Positions 59,701 to 64,000 of a stretch of DNA of 64,000 nucleotides are shown here, one piece after another (the first letter of the stretch is position 1; each line of letters opens with the position of its first letter). Position numbers and translations under genes: made by a program. The DNA lies in NCBI GenBank assembly GCA_009760855.2, contig WPIO01000073.1, forward strand, positions 1,601,501 to 1,665,500, written 5' to 3'. This DNA is from Cristatella mucedo. Taxonomy: Eukaryota > Bryozoa > Phylactolaemata > Cristatellidae. The notes beneath the pieces are model-generated. The model ran no database searches and had not been told where the DNA came from. It saw only the letters and a program-made list of their open reading frames with translations.

Positions 59701-61255
59701 TCATTAGTATGATTATTATCATTATTTTTATGCACGCACTGTTCGTGCCGGCTACTTGCACAGTTGGCCGTTATTTCGTCCCGCTGAAATTGTGTGGACG
59801 TGTTCCTTTTTTGCGGAGCTTCGCAGCTGGCACGTTCGTGCCACAACTTTGACGCTCTACAAACTCACAATTTATTCAAATTGTGATATTAACGGGACAG
59901 GTTCGTCAGTTAAGATCTTCTATAGTGTTTGGGGTGTGTGAATAATTCATTTCATAGATTCACAACCAAAGAAAATATGAAAAAAAAAGTTTAATTTGCA
60001 CTCATGAAAATATGCACACTTCTTCTTGAAACTTGGGAATTGTTATTAAATCTAAGGATCGTCAATAGCAATGCTAAGTCGATCCACTCTTCTTCAGAAG
60101 AATTTTTAATCCACGATGGAAGGAAGCTTGATCATTGTGCTCCAATCGTTCAGTGGCTTCTCTGACAGCTGGATTCCTTTTTCGAGTATCCCTTTGCAAG
60201 GCTCTACAAATTAAAATCATTGATGAGCAACTGAGTAAGCGAAGTGCATGAGGTCAGCCAGATGTGAATAATGAGGCTTTAAGGATATCAAAAAGTCCAT
60301 TTTTGCAATGGCAACAAAGATTTTTATGATAGCTCCATGAAAATATTAGTATCATCAATCAGTGGTCGAAACGAAATCTTCAAGCAGTTGCTTACCGTAT
60401 CTGCCCGCCCGCCTGTCAGCCCCTTACCCTTCGGCTAAGACCCACGGTCACTAACCACAAATTGCCATCACTGACATTGCCATAGCAGCACTTGGCACGT
60501 GAGAGCTTCCTGCACGGTGCTCTAAAGGTCGTGTCTAGCAGCTTTATACAAGTTATAAATAAACTTTGGGGTTAGTCTGCTTACTAAGCGATGTGTAACT
60601 GACAACACATATAGGACTAAATACAAAACTGTAACTATTAGCTGATCCAACTGACATATTTACATAGTGGTAGAATAGCAATAATGGCTTTAACTACCAC
60701 TTGCAGTTGGCAATAAAGAATCGCCTACGGCAGATTTCGAAGCTAAGACATCGGTCGTGAAGAGAGAGTCACTTCCTTTCTGGGCGATCACGCTCACTAT
60801 CATAGTACAGCAACGAATACTATAAACGAATACTTGCATGAATACTACTTATGCTGGAAATATTTAGATGCTGACGTTATGTTGTAACCATTGAGCAGTA
60901 TCGCATTAGAAATTAGATAGAGCTTGGAAACTGAACTGGCTTGTATTCAACAAGATTTCAATACGGTTGAATCATATGGCTACCAGGGTACTTTAAGATA
61001 AGCTTAAGTCGTGTAGATCTAATCGTACAGTCGGCAGTTAGGCTTCGTATGCCACAGTCTGATTTCTACCAAGAGGCAGAGCAAGAAGTGGGCAGTGGAT
61101 TTTTGCCTCCCTTCAAGAGCTCGGGCGATGGGACACTACCTGGCCGCCCGTTGGATCAGGACGGAGTAGGATCTTGGTCAGGAGCAGCCTTCTAGGAGCC
61201 ATCGGAGTTGGCTTTTTTGCATGTCTTCTTCCTAGTGCAGTTCCACAGGCTCTCA
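59701..61255. repeat. Block D, unit 4 copy, truncated
   Basis: Counterpart of 23466-24800. It carries the acceptors of E6 (exon from 60598) and E7 (from 60203) of a fourth gene copy and the old SINE (60685-60803, minus strand). An insertion of about 190 bases sits at 60345-60535. Similarity to the other units stops at about 61255, before E5. Confidence 0.7.
60050..60598 (-). pseudogene. Unit 4 remnant of the MBD-like gene (E6, E7 only)
   Basis: E6 begins after TGTTGTCAG at 60598 and E7 after TTTGTAG at 60203 (SLAKGYSKKESSCQRSH then a stop). E6 is split by the local insertion. The exons further 5' are absent because the unit ends at 61255. Confidence 0.4.
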
Positions 61256-62449
61256 AGAAATAAGAAGACGATGTAGCACAGAGATAAGATGCAATACGAC
61301 GAAGTAGCTTGAAGTTAAGTCGGCGTGTTGCTGGCCCGGCAGGCGCAAGCCTTTCGAACTTGAATTAGACCTCCGTAACGATCAACGTTTCAAGACGTGC
61401 TAAGGCACGGTAGGCGAGCTTCTACTGCAACGATTAATATTTGGCGCTTTAAACTTACGTAGGTTTGATAGCCGAGCTGTTAATAGGGCGAACACAGGAG
61501 AAAGGAAGATTCTCACTGACCCGCCAAAGAAGGCCCGCCGGTAGGTAGCGACTAATGGCGACATCGCACCTTGTGCTAAGCAGGTCCTGTTTTGTGTAGC
61601 ATATCCGAGATGTATGCACATCTGAGTAGTTTAGCATATCCGAGACAGCTCATTGATAATCATAGCGAAGATAGCAGCGGAATACCCAAAGGTATCGCGT
61701 AGAAATCATGTAAAGGTCCATTCCATGCTAGGAGGCGCCGAGGCCGCTCTCTAGCACTGGGAGGAAGTTAATTCTGCAGCACGGCCGAATAAATAATCAG
61801 CTCGAAAATGCCGGCTTCGACTGACCGGTTCAATAAAACCCGCCGTACCTATAGCATTAGCAAATGCGTGCACCGGCATGCGTGCATACGCATGTATATA
61901 TATATATTTACATGTGTAAGAATGCACGAGTGCCTGCACAAATGGGTACCCGTATGTCTTTATGCAGGTCCATTTATGTCGAGATAGCTCAGGAGGTAAG
62001 GTGCTCGCTCTTGAAAACCAAGGTCGTGGGTTAGAATCAAACAGTTGGATGATTTTTTATTGCCAACTGCAAGCAGTGCTGACATCCGACAAGGCACTTC
62101 TGCCGCATTACAAATGAAGCTCCTATCAAGCTTAGATCTGAAACTCCGCAAAGCCATAACGGCAAGTGGTCTCGAAGCTCGAGAGTTTGCTATAGCTCTA
62201 TCAGCATAGGAGGCTTCAGGTACCATTACGGTAACGATTGCACTACGTCTCACGTATAATAATGTCCGAGTCACGAGGGCAGACACGCGACTTGTCGCAC
62301 CTAGTCGGTAATAATTTAAGCAAATAAATAGGGGCAGTAGGTATACATATCCGACCTTTTCATTAGGCTTTCAAAATAGGCGAACTCGTTTTTGACCAAG
62401 TCGTAAGTAGCGAGGGTTTTTAAATTTTAGCACCTTGATATTGACGACG
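61256..62449. other. Sequence outside the tandem array; only a SINE identified
   Basis: No counterpart elsewhere in the window apart from the SINE at 61975-62115. A short (TA)6 tract and alternating ATGCGTGCATACGCATG-like wording lie near 61870-61915. Short ORFs have no recognised motif. Confidence 0.5.
61975..62115 (+). mobile_element. tRNA-derived SINE, tRNA-like subfamily
   Basis: A box AGATAGCTCAGGAGGTAAGG, middle GCTCTTGAAAACCAAGG, B box GTCGTGGGTTAGAATC (one change), then the body TTTTTATTGCCAACTGCAAG and ACTTCTGCCGCATTACAAAT. It belongs with the 16495 and 52945 copies. Confidence 0.8.
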
Positions 62450-62700
62450 TAGAGTGTCAACGGAGAAATTAGAATGCCAATGCATTTTTAATTTCACATT
62501 TAATGACAATGCAGTTTTGTTAGGCGTTGTACCTATGCATGATGTTCATTGACGTACCCATTAGTTGAAACCGACTGATATATCTGATTTTCTCAATTAC
62601 AATTACTACTAGCCCCAATGGATACGAAAGCCATGTTTTGCATGTTTTCATGACATCTCATCTGAAATTTAGTGAATGAAACAGCTGAATCTTAATCAGA
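62450..62700. repeat. Inverted copy of the dispersed repeat at 15290-15640
   Basis: Shares CATGTTTTCATGACATCTC and TTAATTTCACATT(T/C)AATGA blocks in opposite orientation to unit 1. No ORF; class unknown. Confidence 0.55.
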
Positions 62701-62929
62701 GCCATGCGGTAGAAGACGTTGCAACCGGATGTGCATGAATTGAACGTTGCTGCTGTCTCATTAAATTATTTTGCAGTAATGTAAAGCTCAAGAAATTACG
62801 TGCCTGTGGACATCTAAACGCTTATCGCTTCGGGCTGCTGGGTCTCCTACACCGGCGGCTGCCTTAGCTACGCCGGCGGCTAGCAACCTGCATGCTAGTT
62901 ATGATCGTCAGCAGGTGTTATCGCTTCGT

Positions 62930-64000
62930 CATCGTAGATCAAATTCATTCCTAGATATTAATGCTGGTGCTAAGATTCGTGAACTATTCCTTAACAAAAG
63001 AAAAACACCCGGAAGCCACCGAGGTGGCCGGAACCGCCAGGTCAGACCCTGCTAGCTGAGTACCCGCTCGTTTGGTATTCCCAGCATTCTCTCGAACCAC
63101 TCACCACGCTCCCCCACATACGTCTCGGTCAATCTCTCTAACTTAGTGGTCATCGGGACTGTTTTAACTCCGTCGGCCCGATTTAACGCTTGCCTTTGGA
63201 ATCCTTGCTCAATGTGCAATATACCTCTAGTAATAAGCGACCTTATTTCTGAAAACGGTATCGATGGGCTCGCCATAACTTAAACTTAGCTAAAATTGAT
63301 AAACTGCCCGACAGTTAAAGACGCTAACCCAGCTGGTTTCTCGTTCTTTCACACCCCTAGATCGATCAAAACTGGAGGTGGAGTTTCAGTTATCGTGCGC
63401 TCGAAATTCAACTTCAAGCCATTTGCAGTACCCTAAGAGTAGTCTTTTGAATCAATGGTCTTGGTCTCACCCGAAAACAAGCTACCGATAGTGGCAGTAG
63501 TCTATCACTCACCATGTACCAAGTCCTTCTTTATCTCAGGTTTCTCCGATCTCATTTCGATTCTGTGTGCAAGAAATCGACCCTTCCTCGTTATGGGTGA
63601 TTTCAACGTTCACTTTGATAACTTATCTGACGCTTTCAGCCCTGAATTTCGTGCATTGACTGACTCATTGTCTCTTGTGGCTCATGTACTTGGCCTTACT
63701 CACATCAAGGGCCACAGACTCGACCAGATTTTCTCATGCAACTGCACTTTGTCATAATCAGTTATTACCAAATCCTCCTTATCTGACCAGATGCAGATCT
63801 CATTCAATCTGCAGTGTGTGCCCACCTCCTCCTCAAAAATAACTGGTGAATCGCAAAACCTCAAGACCCTTGACATCGATGCTGTCTGTGCGAGAATATC
63901 TGCTTCGCCTCTGCTGCTCAGTCCTCCATCTGTCATCATTGGTAGATAGCTACAACACGACACTAGCTGACAGGCTCGACGAGCTTGCACCTCTGACTAA
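62930..64000 (+). mobile_element. LINE-A 5' part with AP-endonuclease domain, runs off the window
   Basis: The endonuclease nicks target DNA to prime reverse transcription. Visible in order: SDLISENGIDGLAIT near 63225-63270; TGGGVSVIVRSKF near 63375; VVYHSPCTKSFFISGF at 63500; GDFNVHFDNLSDAFSPEFR at 63590-63650; and THIKGHRLDQIFS at 63700-63740. The usual ITETWL motif is read as IT-stop-T-stop-L near 63270, and further stops follow, so it is dead. A basic KRKTPGSHRGGRNRQVRP stretch upstream (63000) fits the region just before the endonuclease. Confidence 0.75.

Overview
This window looks like repeat-dominated nuclear DNA of a metazoan, probably an invertebrate; the species cannot be named from the sequence. 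Evidence for this is the many decayed LINE copies (endonuclease, reverse transcriptase and TTATT-tailed 3' ends), tRNA-derived SINEs, LTR retroelements, a hAT transposase relic, long GA/TA microsatellites, and short ORFs bounded by GT-AG splice signals. There are no operons and no intact long gene.

The main structure is a head-to-tail array of one large segment. Landmarks recur in the same order and orientation: LINE-A 3' tail, block D (starts near 1.16, 23.47, 38.40 and 59.70 kb), the exons of a minus-strand gene, block F with a LINE-B copy (near 6-9, 29-32 and 44-50 kb), block G (14.4-17.5 and 50.2-54.0 kb; missing from unit 2), and block C (19.9-22.7, 35.0-37.7 and 54.0-56.2 kb). This gives unit 1 (about 1.2-23.4 kb), unit 2 (23.5-38.4 kb), unit 3 (38.4-59.7 kb) and the start of unit 4 (59.7-61.25 kb). 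Units differ by insertions and deletions, and one unit often preserves the empty site of an insertion seen in another. Units 1 and 2 share the LTR-1 and LINE-A insertions that unit 3 lacks.

The most interesting content is the minus-strand gene carried by each unit. Seven exon-like segments can be proposed in unit 2 (E1 28714-28228, E2 27659-27454, E3 about 26997-26400, E4 about 25960-25890, E5 25278-25077, E6 24176-about 24050, E7 23958-about 23780). Acceptors or donors recur at matching places in the other units, and reading-frame phase fits at E1/E2, E5/E6 and E6/E7. E2 plus the start of E3 resembles a methyl-CpG-binding (MBD/TAM-type) domain split by an intron. Copies 1, 3 and 4 are visibly broken; copy 2 is the best preserved.

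Mobile elements: LINE-A (L2/CR1 group) at 1-1158, 10556-14224, 22740-23465, 33826-35015, 37675-38395, 41532-42152, 45030-45985, 56255-59700 (interrupted) and 62930-64000; LINE-B at 5980-7540, 27740-28085, 29285-30610, 44000-46070 (interrupted) and 56413-58324; LTR-1 at 8989-14399 and a remnant in unit 2; LTR-2 at five sites; one Ty3/gypsy-like element at 46838-49687 whose pol is largely replaced by minisatellite DNA; one hAT relic; and about a dozen tRNA-derived SINE copies. Comparisons between units were made by eye, so identities and edges are approximate.
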